This document shows, one piece after another, positions 40,709 through 48,597 of a stretch of 64,000 bases of DNA. Each line of letters begins with the position of its first letter. The first letter of the stretch is position 1. The DNA is from Wolbachia pipientis (GTDB lineage Bacteria; Pseudomonadota; Alphaproteobacteria; Rickettsiales; Anaplasmataceae). The notes below the pieces were generated by a model, which made no database searches, had not been told where the DNA came from, and saw only the letters and a list, made by a program, of their open reading frames with translations. The stretch spans positions 1 to 64,000 of the forward strand of contig NZ_JAUCRB010000005.1 in assembly GCF_030373985.1 (NCBI RefSeq), given 5' to 3'. The position numbers and the translations under genes are program-made.

Positions 40709-42832
40709 ATGTTAAAAAAATACCTGAAATCAGTAATATACCTATCGCTCCTAATATATATATATATATCAGTTCTTAGCTACAACTATAAAGACCCATC
40801 CCTAAACACAGCCACAGATGAAGAAGTGACGAATTTAGGTGGAATAGTAGGTTCGTATTTAGCTGATATATTAGTTCAATTTCTTGGATTAACTAGTATA
40901 GCAGTAGCTACAACAGCAGTTTATTTTTTGATCTCTAGGCCATCAAAAAGGTTGCTGAAAATTCTTTACTTAACATTAGTCAATTTAGGAGTATGCGCTA
41001 TGTTACCACAACTTTCACTCGGCATCACTGCAAGGTATATGCATGGTGGAGTAATAGGAAATTTACTAACTAATAACTGCCCATTTTACGTATTCACTAT
41101 AGCAATATCTATAGGTGTTGTAGGTCTGATTGGTTGGAAGAGAATAATTTACTCTCTACTCTTCCTATGTAAAGAGATAACTTACCTTTTTGTAAAGGTT
41201 CTGTTTTTTAGATTACGTAAAACTGCTGAGTATTCAATTACACCATCAGTAGTAGAGGCAGAACATGGAACTCAAATTACCACCAGACAACAACCAAAAG
41301 AAAGACAGAAAAAAACTACCAGAGAAATTTTTGAACCTTCTGATAAATTTGAGTTTCCAAGCATTCATTTACTTTCTAAGTCAGAAGAATCTTTGCAGAG
41401 AAAACATCTGAATGAAATTGAAAGCAATAAGAACTTATCTTTGTTGGAGCAGGTCCTTAATGATTTTGGCGTGCAAGGAAAAATTATCAGTGTATGCTAT
41501 GGGCCAGTTGTGACTTTATATAAGCTTGAACCACAAGCTGGCACGAAATCTGCAAGAGTAATTGGCCTTGCAGATGACATTGCACGTTCAATGAGTGCAC
41601 TCTCTGCGCGTATTTCAATAATACGTGGACAAAATGCTATGGGAATAGAGTTACCAAACAAGGAAAGAGAAATTGTCATGCTGCGTGATTTACTCGAATC
41701 TTCAGAATATCAAAATGCAAATTTAAATCTTCCAATTGCGCTTGGCAAAGAAATAAGCGGGAAACCAGTTGTTGCGGATCTGGCCAAAATGCCTCACTTG
41801 CTTGTTGCTGGAACCACAGGATCAGGCAAATCAGTTGCGATTAACACTATGATTCTTTCACTCGTTTATCGATTAAGCCCTGATGAATGTAAAATGATAA
41901 TGATCGACCCCAAGATGCTTGAGCTTTCAATATATGATACAATACCGCATCTAATAACACCAGTAGTAACAGAGCCAAAAAAAGCTGTTATTGCTCTTAA
42001 GTGGATAGTAAAAGAGATGGAAAATCGCTATCGCATGATGTCGTATTTAAACGTACGCAATGTAATAAACTATAACCAAAAAATTACGGAAGCGATAAAT
42101 AGCGGAACAGAATTAGAGCGTGTCGTGCAAATTGGGTTTAACTCAACAACAGGCAAACCTTTGTTTGAAAAAATGCCGATTAAAATGGAGACGTTTCCGT
42201 ACATTGTGGTGATTGTAGATGAAATGGCAGATTTAATGCTTGTTGCTGGTAAAGAAATAGAGTGCTCCATTCAACGTTTAGCCCAGATGGCTCGTGCTGC
42301 AGGAATACACATCATAATGGCAACACAACGTCCATCTGTGGATGTGATAACAGGCGTGATAAAAGCAAACTTTCCAACAAGAATCAGTTTTGCTGTATCT
42401 TCTAAGATAGATAGCCGTACAATACTTGGTGAGCAAGGAGCTGAACAATTGCTCGGTATGGGTGATATGCTCTATATGGCCTCCGGTGGTAAGATCATTC
42501 GAGTCCATGGCCCGTTTGTGAGCGATGACGAAGTGCAAAACATAGTTGATCATCTGAAAACGCAAGGTGAGCCAAACTACATGGAGGAAATCACCAAAGA
42601 AGATGAAAATTCTTCTACGGAATTGGGTGGTGAAGCAGAGGATGAAGAGAATGATCTATACAAGCAAGCAGTGGCTATCATTCAAAGGGATCAAAAAGTT
42701 TCAACTAGTTACATTCAACGACAACTTAGAATAGGCTATAACAGAGCTGCAAATATTGTTGAAAGGATGGAAAAAGAAGGTATTATCAGTGCTCCAAATT
42801 ACTCAGGAAAGAGAGAGATATTGGTAGAATGA
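40709..42832 (+). CDS. ftsK: DNA translocase FtsK
   Basis: FtsK pumps chromosome termini through the closing septum and activates XerCD. The 707 residues contain four N-terminal membrane helices (within 1-165), a short linker (170-225), the alpha/beta motor with Walker A GTTGSGKS (368-375), Walker B VVIVDEMADLM, and the gamma winged helix (AVAIIQRDQKVSTSYIQRQL to the end) that reads KOPS/XerCD. The linker is much shorter than in E. coli. A (TA)n tract at about 40752-40769 encodes IYIYI in the first helix. Confidence 0.97.
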   Translation: MLKKYLKSVIYLSLLIYIYISVLSYNYKDPSLNTATDEEVTNLGGIVGSYLADILVQFLGLTSIAVATTAVYFLISRPSKRLLKILYLTLVNLGVCAMLPQLSLGITARYMHGGVIGNLLTNNCPFYVFTIAISIGVVGLIGWKRIIYSLLFLCKEITYLFVKVLFFRLRKTAEYSITPSVVEAEHGTQITTRQQPKERQKKTTREIFEPSDKFEFPSIHLLSKSEESLQRKHLNEIESNKNLSLLEQVLNDFGVQGKIISVCYGPVVTLYKLEPQAGTKSARVIGLADDIARSMSALSARISIIRGQNAMGIELPNKEREIVMLRDLLESSEYQNANLNLPIALGKEISGKPVVADLAKMPHLLVAGTTGSGKSVAINTMILSLVYRLSPDECKMIMIDPKMLELSIYDTIPHLITPVVTEPKKAVIALKWIVKEMENRYRMMSYLNVRNVINYNQKITEAINSGTELERVVQIGFNSTTGKPLFEKMPIKMETFPYIVVIVDEMADLMLVAGKEIECSIQRLAQMARAAGIHIIMATQRPSVDVITGVIKANFPTRISFAVSSKIDSRTILGEQGAEQLLGMGDMLYMASGGKIIRVHGPFVSDDEVQNIVDHLKTQGEPNYMEEITKEDENSSTELGGEAEDEENDLYKQAVAIIQRDQKVSTSYIQRQLRIGYNRAANIVERMEKEGIISAPNYSGKREILVE

Positions 42833-42898
42833 CTAGCAAATCATCTTTACTATGATATCTGCAAGCAGCTGATATAATACTTAATTTAAACAAGATTA

Positions 42899-43879
42899 AT
42901 GGGCTTACCTACAAAAATATTTTTCACCTCGTTTATTTTTGGATTTATTCTTTCCCCTTATTTTATAAAGCTTCTAAAAAAAATCAGCAAAAATGGGCAA
43001 CCACTCAGGTTATGCGGACCAAAAAGTCATTTAATTACAAAAAGAAATACTCCTACTATGGGTGGGATAGTAATACTGATTTCCTCTTTATTACCAATTC
43101 TACTTTGGGCTCAGTTAACACCAGAGATTCTATTGCTGGTATTTATAACTCTATTTTTTGTTCTGATTGGATTTATTGACGATTATTTAAAATTAAAAGC
43201 AAACGACCATCAAGGTTTAGGCACAAAAGCCAAAATACTTATCCAATTTGCTTTTGTCTTGCTTGGTATGTTTGTGTTTAAATTATACTTCACTGAGGGT
43301 TTTACGAAGACGTTCTTATTTAAAGGAATAATGATCGACTTTAGCTACCTATATGTTCCGTTTGCTACATTTGTAATAGTCGGCTCTGCTAATGCTGTAA
43401 ACCTCACAGATGGCATAGATGGCCTTGCTGCAACTCAAGCTATCACTTCTTTTGTTTCTTTAGGACTAGTTGCATACGTGACTCAAGCGGACATGAGCAT
43501 CATTTTATTCTGCATTGCGTTTATAGGAGCGATTTTAAGTTTCTTGTGGTTTAATACACATCCAGCAAAAATATTTATGGGTGACGTTGGCAGTTTATCA
43601 ATCGGTGCAGCTTTAGGATTAACCAGCGTTTTAATTAAAAGGGAAGTGCTTTTCGCTGTTATTGGAATAATCTTTGTAATAGAAACGCTATCTGTAATTA
43701 TTCAGGTATTATATTTTAAATACACAAAATTTAGATATGGAGAGGGAAAAAGAGTTTTTTTTATGGCACCAATACACCACCATTTTGAGAAGAAGGGATG
43801 GTCAGAGAATGAAATAGTTGTGAAATCTTGGATAATTGCTATTACCTGTTCAATCTTCACTATAGCTTTCTTGTTATAA
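42899..43879 (+). CDS. mraY: Phospho-N-acetylmuramoyl-pentapeptide-transferase MraY
   Basis: MraY makes lipid I at the inner membrane. The 326-residue polytopic protein shows about ten hydrophobic helices and the diagnostic motifs RNTPTMGGIVIL, FIDDYLKLK (catalytic Asp pair), VNLTDGIDGLA, FMGDVGSLSIGAALG and PIHHHFEKKGW. No insertion element is visible here, unlike rsmH and murC. It lies 66 bases after ftsK and 6 before rnhB. Confidence 0.98.
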   Translation: MGLPTKIFFTSFIFGFILSPYFIKLLKKISKNGQPLRLCGPKSHLITKRNTPTMGGIVILISSLLPILLWAQLTPEILLLVFITLFFVLIGFIDDYLKLKANDHQGLGTKAKILIQFAFVLLGMFVFKLYFTEGFTKTFLFKGIMIDFSYLYVPFATFVIVGSANAVNLTDGIDGLAATQAITSFVSLGLVAYVTQADMSIILFCIAFIGAILSFLWFNTHPAKIFMGDVGSLSIGAALGLTSVLIKREVLFAVIGIIFVIETLSVIIQVLYFKYTKFRYGEGKRVFFMAPIHHHFEKKGWSENEIVVKSWIIAITCSIFTIAFLL

Positions 43880-43885
43880 AAACTT

Positions 43886-44479
43886 ATGGCATATCCAGAT
43901 TTTACGTTAGAAAATAAATTACCAGGAGTGATAGCAGGGGTGGACGAAGTTGGAAGGGGCCCACTAGCTGGTCCAGTAATGTCTGCAGCTGTAGTGCTTA
44001 CCGATAGGGTAATCATTAAAGGAATTAACGATTCAAAGAAATTGACTGCTAAAAATAGGCAAGTTCTATATGAAAAAATAATGTCTGTTGCAAAGTTTAG
44101 TGTAGGGATAGCAAGCGTAGAAGAAATAAATTCATACAATATTTTGCAAGCAACGAAACTTTCAATGGAGCGTGCATTGATGGATTTAGGTCTAGAATTA
44201 GATTATGTACTGGTTGATGGTAACCAACTACCTAAAGTAAAATGGCAAGTAAAGCCCGTAGTAAACGGCGATAATTTGAGTATATTAATTGCAGCAGCTT
44301 CAATCGTTGCAAAAGTTACAAGAGATCAGCTGATGCAGGAATTGCACAACAAATATCCGGAATACAACTGGTATAAAAATAAAGGGTATGGGACAAAAGA
44401 GCACATAGACGCCATAAACCTTTATGGTGTTACAGAACATCATAGAAAAAACTTTGCACCTATTTTGAAACTACGCTGA
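43886..44479 (+). CDS. rnhB: Ribonuclease HII
   Basis: RNase HII nicks at ribonucleotides embedded in DNA. In 197 residues the N-terminal catalytic block GVDEVGRGPLAGPV (D and E of the DEDD site), DSKKLTAKNR, the LDYVLVDGNQLP Asp and ASIVAKVTRD are all present, followed by YGTKEHIDAI near the C-terminus. It starts 6 bases after mraY, probably on the same transcript, and converges with the virB8-like gene. Confidence 0.97.
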   Translation: MAYPDFTLENKLPGVIAGVDEVGRGPLAGPVMSAAVVLTDRVIIKGINDSKKLTAKNRQVLYEKIMSVAKFSVGIASVEEINSYNILQATKLSMERALMDLGLELDYVLVDGNQLPKVKWQVKPVVNGDNLSILIAAASIVAKVTRDQLMQELHNKYPEYNWYKNKGYGTKEHIDAINLYGVTEHHRKNFAPILKLR

Positions 44480-44491
44480 ACGAATATAAGA

Positions 44492-45160
44492 TTATTTGTA
44501 TTTATAACCATCAACAATAAATTTAAATGGTATTATACCGGCTAGAGTTGCTTTTATATTAGACAGAGTAAAGCTGATGTCAACAGTCTGATTTTTTACC
44601 TCCTTATTTTGCGCAGTTGTAAAAACTACAGTAGCATTTCCAGCAAGTGTGACTAGGTTCTTGATTGATCGATCGACAGATAACTTTATTACATTTATGT
44701 TGGAAATTTTTCTTTGAGATGAAAGCAAATCACCGGCTTCATTGTTAATTCTTTCCTGAAAATCTTGACAAATTCTATATAAAGAATTGTTTTTTATGAA
44801 GTTTTTTTGGTACTTTAGTTCGACAACTTTATTAGATTCATACATTTCAACGTATTTACTCACTAAGTACCTTGCTACGACAGTGTATTCATCTTCATCT
44901 TTACTAAAACTAAGCTTACGCATTACAGAAAACTCATCTTCTGTGTGATCAACATACTTCACAAAATTTAGATCTTTTTTAATAGGAAGCAACAGATATA
45001 TGTTCAGTAATAATAAACATAAACACACCAAGAGAAATGATACTATTAGTACCATCCAAGACCTCTCTACTACACAAAACAGATATCTATGATAGTACCA
45101 TTCAACTGCTTTACTGAAATAACTCTTGTTTTTTACTGATTCAAGCAGTTTATTTTCCAT
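44492..45160 (-). CDS. virB8: VirB8-like type IV secretion protein (isolated copy)
   Basis: VirB8 is the bitopic inner-membrane assembly factor of type IV secretion. From ATG 45160 (GTG 45172 is an alternative) it is 222 residues: a cytoplasmic N-terminus, one membrane helix (about 35-58) and a periplasmic NTF2-like domain with YTVVARYLVSKYVEMYES, followed by SVDRSIKNLVTLAGNATVVFT. Other T4SS genes are not nearby. Wolbachia genomes are known to carry extra virB8 paralogues apart from the main virB8-D4 operon, and this looks like one. The neighbouring hypothetical gene lies 49 bases upstream. Confidence 0.82.
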   Translation of the reverse strand: MENKLLESVKNKSYFSKAVEWYYHRYLFCVVERSWMVLIVSFLLVCLCLLLLNIYLLLPIKKDLNFVKYVDHTEDEFSVMRKLSFSKDEDEYTVVARYLVSKYVEMYESNKVVELKYQKNFIKNNSLYRICQDFQERINNEAGDLLSSQRKISNINVIKLSVDRSIKNLVTLAGNATVVFTTAQNKEVKNQTVDISFTLSNIKATLAGIIPFKFIVDGYKYK

Positions 45161-45209
45161 AATATAAAGCACGATTAGATTGTTACAACAGCAGTAGATC
45201 TCAAAAACT

Positions 45210-45863
45210 TCAAAGTATATCTAAATTTTCTAAAATAGGGTGAATGATTATGTTACCTTGCTCCGCAATAAGGTAGAATTTGTCGATTCTGCTCACATCC
45301 AAATTTATCATTTTTACGCCAAAATTTTCAGGATCATAAGTATTAACTTCTGCACTTTTGTGATAATTATAATAATGTAATTTATTTTGATTGTCAGAAC
45401 AACCAAACTCATCAATAAGGGTTCCCACCTTTCTGCCTTTACCACTTTTAACTAGCCCAAATAAGTCAATTACATGATTTTGTGATCCAGGCTCTACAGA
45501 CCCTTCTGCGGCAAAAAACTTAGGTGTATGGCCAACACATTCCTTCAAATTAAAGTTATGAGGCTTTTTTACACTACCCAAATTTACAAATTTATATTCA
45601 TCTGAAACAACAGAATATTGCGGATCATACTTTTTATGTTCTAAAAACTCATTGCCTAAAATGTTGCAAAACGTTAATTTATAATCACCATCATTTAACT
45701 TAATGACCTTAAGATAACGAAAATCTCTAGGGATTTCTACTTCTTCTTTCGTAATTTGATTGCGTACAACAAACTCATCGTTAAACATATGGTAGCCAAT
45801 TTTTGGTAAAGTAGCTATATTTATTGCCTTGTTTAACTTAAAATTTGCATTCATAAATGCCAC
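45210..45863 (-). CDS. Hypothetical protein, family not recognised
   Basis: This 217-residue protein has no signal peptide, membrane helix or motif I know. It is rich in Asn, Lys, Asp and aromatic residues, and beta-strand-like throughout (YLKVIKLNDGDYKLTFCNILG, KFYLIAEQGNIIIHPIL). The start is probably GTG 45863, with AAGGAG seven bases before it; ATG 45854 would lie too far from that site. A short open frame (45838-46005) overlaps its start. It may be a 5' extension lost by frameshift or a coupled small gene. It is placed between holB and virB8. Confidence 0.7.
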   Translation of the reverse strand: MAFMNANFKLNKAINIATLPKIGYHMFNDEFVVRNQITKEEVEIPRDFRYLKVIKLNDGDYKLTFCNILGNEFLEHKKYDPQYSVVSDEYKFVNLGSVKKPHNFNLKECVGHTPKFFAAEGSVEPGSQNHVIDLFGLVKSGKGRKVGTLIDEFGCSDNQNKLHYYNYHKSAEVNTYDPENFGVKMINLDVSRIDKFYLIAEQGNIIIHPILENLDIL

Positions 45864-46005
45864 CTAACAACTCCTTTCCTTTTTCTAAGGTTACTTCTTG
45901 ATCTGAAGCTATACTTTTAATTAAGCTTAATTCCTTCTTCATGTTCAGTATGGCATTTGTTAGAACCTCTATTGACTGCCATATGGTTAACTTATTAACC
46001 GTCAA
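45838..46005 (-). CDS. Possible small protein overlapping the start of the 45210-45863 gene
   Basis: A 55-codon frame from TTG 46005 (or a shorter one from ATG 45942) reads VNKLTIWQSIEVLTNAILN, then MKKELSLIKSIASDQEVTLE, then KGKELLGGIYECKF-stop. Its heptad-like pattern suggests a helical peptide. It overlaps the downstream gene by 26 bases in another frame. Either it is a real small coupled gene or the 5' part of that gene displaced by one frameshift. Confidence 0.35.
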   Translation of the reverse strand: MTVNKLTIWQSIEVLTNAILNMKKELSLIKSIASDQEVTLEKGKELLGGIYECKF

Positions 46006-46072
46006 ATTATGTACTCTTAATACTAAATCAATAAGATTCTATCTTAAATTTATGTTGAAAGTATTATACTCC

Positions 46073-46900
46073 TTAAACTGATGCTATGATATTAACTATA
46101 TTAGCTAAAACATGCTTTTTATCTAAGTGAAGTTGTTTGGCAGTAACAAAAAGTTCATCTATTTTCTTCCACTGACCTAGCAGAATTTCAACATCGGGTG
46201 CCACTCTCTTTATGCTTTCTAAAATAAAGGTCTGAATTATATATGATGCTAGTTCTAGCTCTATTTCGCTATTAATGACTTTATTGACCACATCAGAATT
46301 CTTTAAATTACGAAGTAATTTATAAAAGCACCTGTATGATTCATAAGTATTGCTGCTTATTGTATTTATTATCATTCCTGGCGTTCCAGGAAATAAAGCA
46401 ATGATCTCATCAAATATTTGATCGTCAAGTTTACATTGAGATGAAACAACATGCTTCGTTTCATCATAAGTTAGTGGTAGTAAATTCAGCTGAAAGCACC
46501 TACACTTAATAGTGGTTTGTATATTGTATGGCATATGGCTAATTATGAATATTTTAGAGTTTTTTGGTGGCTCTTCTAATGTTTTTAATATTGCATTTCT
46601 AGCGTTGTTCGTCATTGCCTCTAAGCTATCTATTATAGCTATCTTATATTCTGATTGAATAGGACTTAAGTGCAGGAAGTTTTTCATCTCTCTCACTTTT
46701 TCTACACCTATTGTATCACCTTCAACGGTACGTAAATCTAGTGCTACTTTGTCATAGTTCTTTATAAGAAACCAATTAGAAAAGGATTTTGCAAGTGTTG
46801 CTTTTCCTATACCTTTTTTACCACAGATTAGCCAAGATTGAACAGATAAGTTGTTCATTAATTTTGTTTTGGCTTGATCATGGCCTATAACTTTTTTCAC
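46073..46900 (-). CDS. holB: DNA polymerase III delta' subunit (clamp loader)
   Basis: Delta' is the stator subunit of the clamp loader. The 275-residue protein starts MKKVIGHDQAKTKLMNNL, has a P-loop-like GKKGIGKATLAKSF (about 27-40), KVREMKNFLHLSPIQSEYKIAIID and ILKTLEEPPKNSKIFIISHMP, where the SRC-type motif appears as IKCRCFQLNLLPL. These are typical of HolB. The zinc cysteines of the canonical module are not obvious. It lies 17 bases downstream of tsaC, on the same strand. Confidence 0.9.
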   Translation of the reverse strand: MKKVIGHDQAKTKLMNNLSVQSWLICGKKGIGKATLAKSFSNWFLIKNYDKVALDLRTVEGDTIGVEKVREMKNFLHLSPIQSEYKIAIIDSLEAMTNNARNAILKTLEEPPKNSKIFIISHMPYNIQTTIKCRCFQLNLLPLTYDETKHVVSSQCKLDDQIFDEIIALFPGTPGMIINTISSNTYESYRCFYKLLRNLKNSDVVNKVINSEIELELASYIIQTFILESIKRVAPDVEILLGQWKKIDELFVTAKQLHLDKKHVLANIVNIIASV

Positions 46901-46917
46901 TTTTTCTCCTATAGAAC

Positions 46918-47505
46918 TCAGTCTGAAAGCATATTATTTACCATTTGTAATGAAACTTCACCCTCTCTTAAAACCTTAATCTTATTTCCAGTTAAGTCAA
47001 TAATAGTAGATTCTATACCGGAAACTAATTCATCATCTTCAACCACTACAGATAAATGTTGTTTGATAGATCTAGGTATATTGCTTGCTTTGCATGCACT
47101 TTTTTCTCCTGAAGCATTGATACTAGTTGCAACTATTGGAGCTTTCAGCTCGTTTAATATTGAAATTGCTATAGGATGATCAGGAATTCTTATGCCTATA
47201 CTGCCTTTGAAGAATTCATTCGGTAATATGTTGTTATTTCTGAGCGGTAAAATATAGGTGATTGGCCCAGGAGAAAAGTGATTTATTAAACCGATATATT
47301 TCTCCCCTGGCTTTGCTATTTTTGTCAAACTGTAAATATCATTAACAAATACAGATAACGGCTTATTTTGAGAACGTTTTTTTATCTTATATATTTTCTT
47401 TATGGCTCCGCTATCTAGTGCGCTACAAGCAAGGGCATACACTGTTTCTGTTGGAAAACACACTAACAAGTTGTTCTGTATTGCATTTATTGTTTCAGAT
47501 ATCAT
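46918..47505 (-). CDS. tsaC: L-threonylcarbamoyladenylate synthase (TsaC/YrdC family)
   Basis: TsaC makes threonylcarbamoyl-AMP, the first step of the t6A37 tRNA modification. The 195-residue single-domain YrdC fold shows PTETVYALACSA, KIKKRSQNKPLSVFV (the K-R-x-x-x-K-P nucleotide site), PGPITYILP, IGIRIPDHP and APIVATSINASGE. No Sua5 C-terminal extension is present. It is the first gene of a minus-strand pair with holB. Confidence 0.93.
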   Translation of the reverse strand: MISETINAIQNNLLVCFPTETVYALACSALDSGAIKKIYKIKKRSQNKPLSVFVNDIYSLTKIAKPGEKYIGLINHFSPGPITYILPLRNNNILPNEFFKGSIGIRIPDHPIAISILNELKAPIVATSINASGEKSACKASNIPRSIKQHLSVVVEDDELVSGIESTIIDLTGNKIKVLREGEVSLQMVNNMLSD

Positions 47506-48129
47506 ACAGCTAATAACTTACATTCACAGTACTCAAGAAGTGAATAATTTTATGTAACCATTTTGATGCCAACTTCAGTGAATCTTGTTGACTTTACCGA
47601 TAGTTTCTCTGGAGCCATACTGAATAACAAGTACTTAAGACACCATAAAAAAGTTCGTTATAACTGCAAAAACTTCTTTGCTAAATTATATTTAAAAACT
47701 ACTAAAAACATAAATTGTCATTGTAAGAGCCTAGTTTAACAGATTTTCTCTGTTTAGTGCTAGATATAGGTCGCTGAGGTTAGTAAAACCACAATAACCT
47801 ATTTAAGGATAGCATTGACACAACTTGCTTTTTTCAAGCAATTTATTATATTGATTTTGGTTACTATCTCTCATTCCTTCTGGCATATTTTTCTTTAGCA
47901 GTTAAATAGTTATTTCATGATGAATTTTATTGTGACTACTAAATTTTTTAGTTATCGTGCAATAAGGCTATGCAAGTGTCGGCTACTTCGATGGCAGAAA
48001 ATGATGCAAGAAGTTTTCCATCTTTTGCAGGAGATATTATTTTCTTTCATCAAACTTGACATGAAATGGTGTTGTAATTATTACTTAAGCAGGTTTACCT
48101 CAATTTATCGTTAATAATTAGGATTAAAT
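47506..48129. other. Intergenic region upstream of yajC with palindromic-element and small-ORF traces
   Basis: No convincing gene lies in these 620 bases. A 57-codon plus-strand frame (47566-47739, MPTSVNLVDFTDSFSGAILN start) is possible but lacks other support. GCAAGTGTCGGCTACTTCGATGGCA (about 47972-47996) resembles the palindromic-element vocabulary. From 48035 to the yajC start the sequence is repeated in inverted form at 27338-27450. Confidence 0.4.
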
Positions 48130-48570
48130 ATGTTTATTTCTGAAGTTTTTGCAGCAGATGTGACTAATAATGTATCAAGTGTTGGTGCATCTTTTGCTAA
48201 TCTTATTCCATTGATTTTAATATGTGTAGTAATTTATTTTTTTATTATCCGTCCACATCACAAAAGATTAAAAGAACATAGAAAGATGGTAGATCAAATA
48301 AAGCGTGGTAATATGGTCGTTACTTCTGGTGGAATAATAGGCGAAATTAACAAAGTTGATGAAGCAAATGCACAGTTTACAATAGAAATAGCTCCAAAAG
48401 TTGAGATAAAAATCTTAAAGTCCGCTATATCTGAAGTTTTAAACAAAGAAGCCCAGACGTTAGTAGCCAAGCCAACTGAAAAAGGCAAAATTGAGAAAAA
48501 CAACAAAAAGAATAAAAGTCAATCAGAGAAAAGTAGAAAGGGGCGAGATAATAAAAACGAAAGTGCCTAG
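48130..48570 (+). CDS. yajC: Preprotein translocase accessory subunit YajC
   Basis: YajC associates with SecDF. The 146-residue protein has one membrane helix (about 22-41) followed by the family block FFIIRPHHKRLKEHRKMVDQIKRGNMVVTSGGIIG and a lysine-rich tail (KPTEKGKIEKNNKKNKSQ). N-terminal FISEVFAADV could look like a signal peptide remnant, but YajC is normally anchored by the helix. The 5' leader is duplicated elsewhere. glmS begins 27 bases after the stop, on the same strand. Confidence 0.9.
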   Translation: MFISEVFAADVTNNVSSVGASFANLIPLILICVVIYFFIIRPHHKRLKEHRKMVDQIKRGNMVVTSGGIIGEINKVDEANAQFTIEIAPKVEIKILKSAISEVLNKEAQTLVAKPTEKGKIEKNNKKNKSQSEKSRKGRDNKNESA

Positions 48571-48597
48571 TAACTCTAAAGAAAGGTTCACTTGGTT

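Noticed and set aside
47917-48114. 65-codon frame upstream of yajC
   Set aside because: It runs through palindromic-element-like sequence and the yajC leader, and has no protein pattern; the same leader recurs in inverted form elsewhere.
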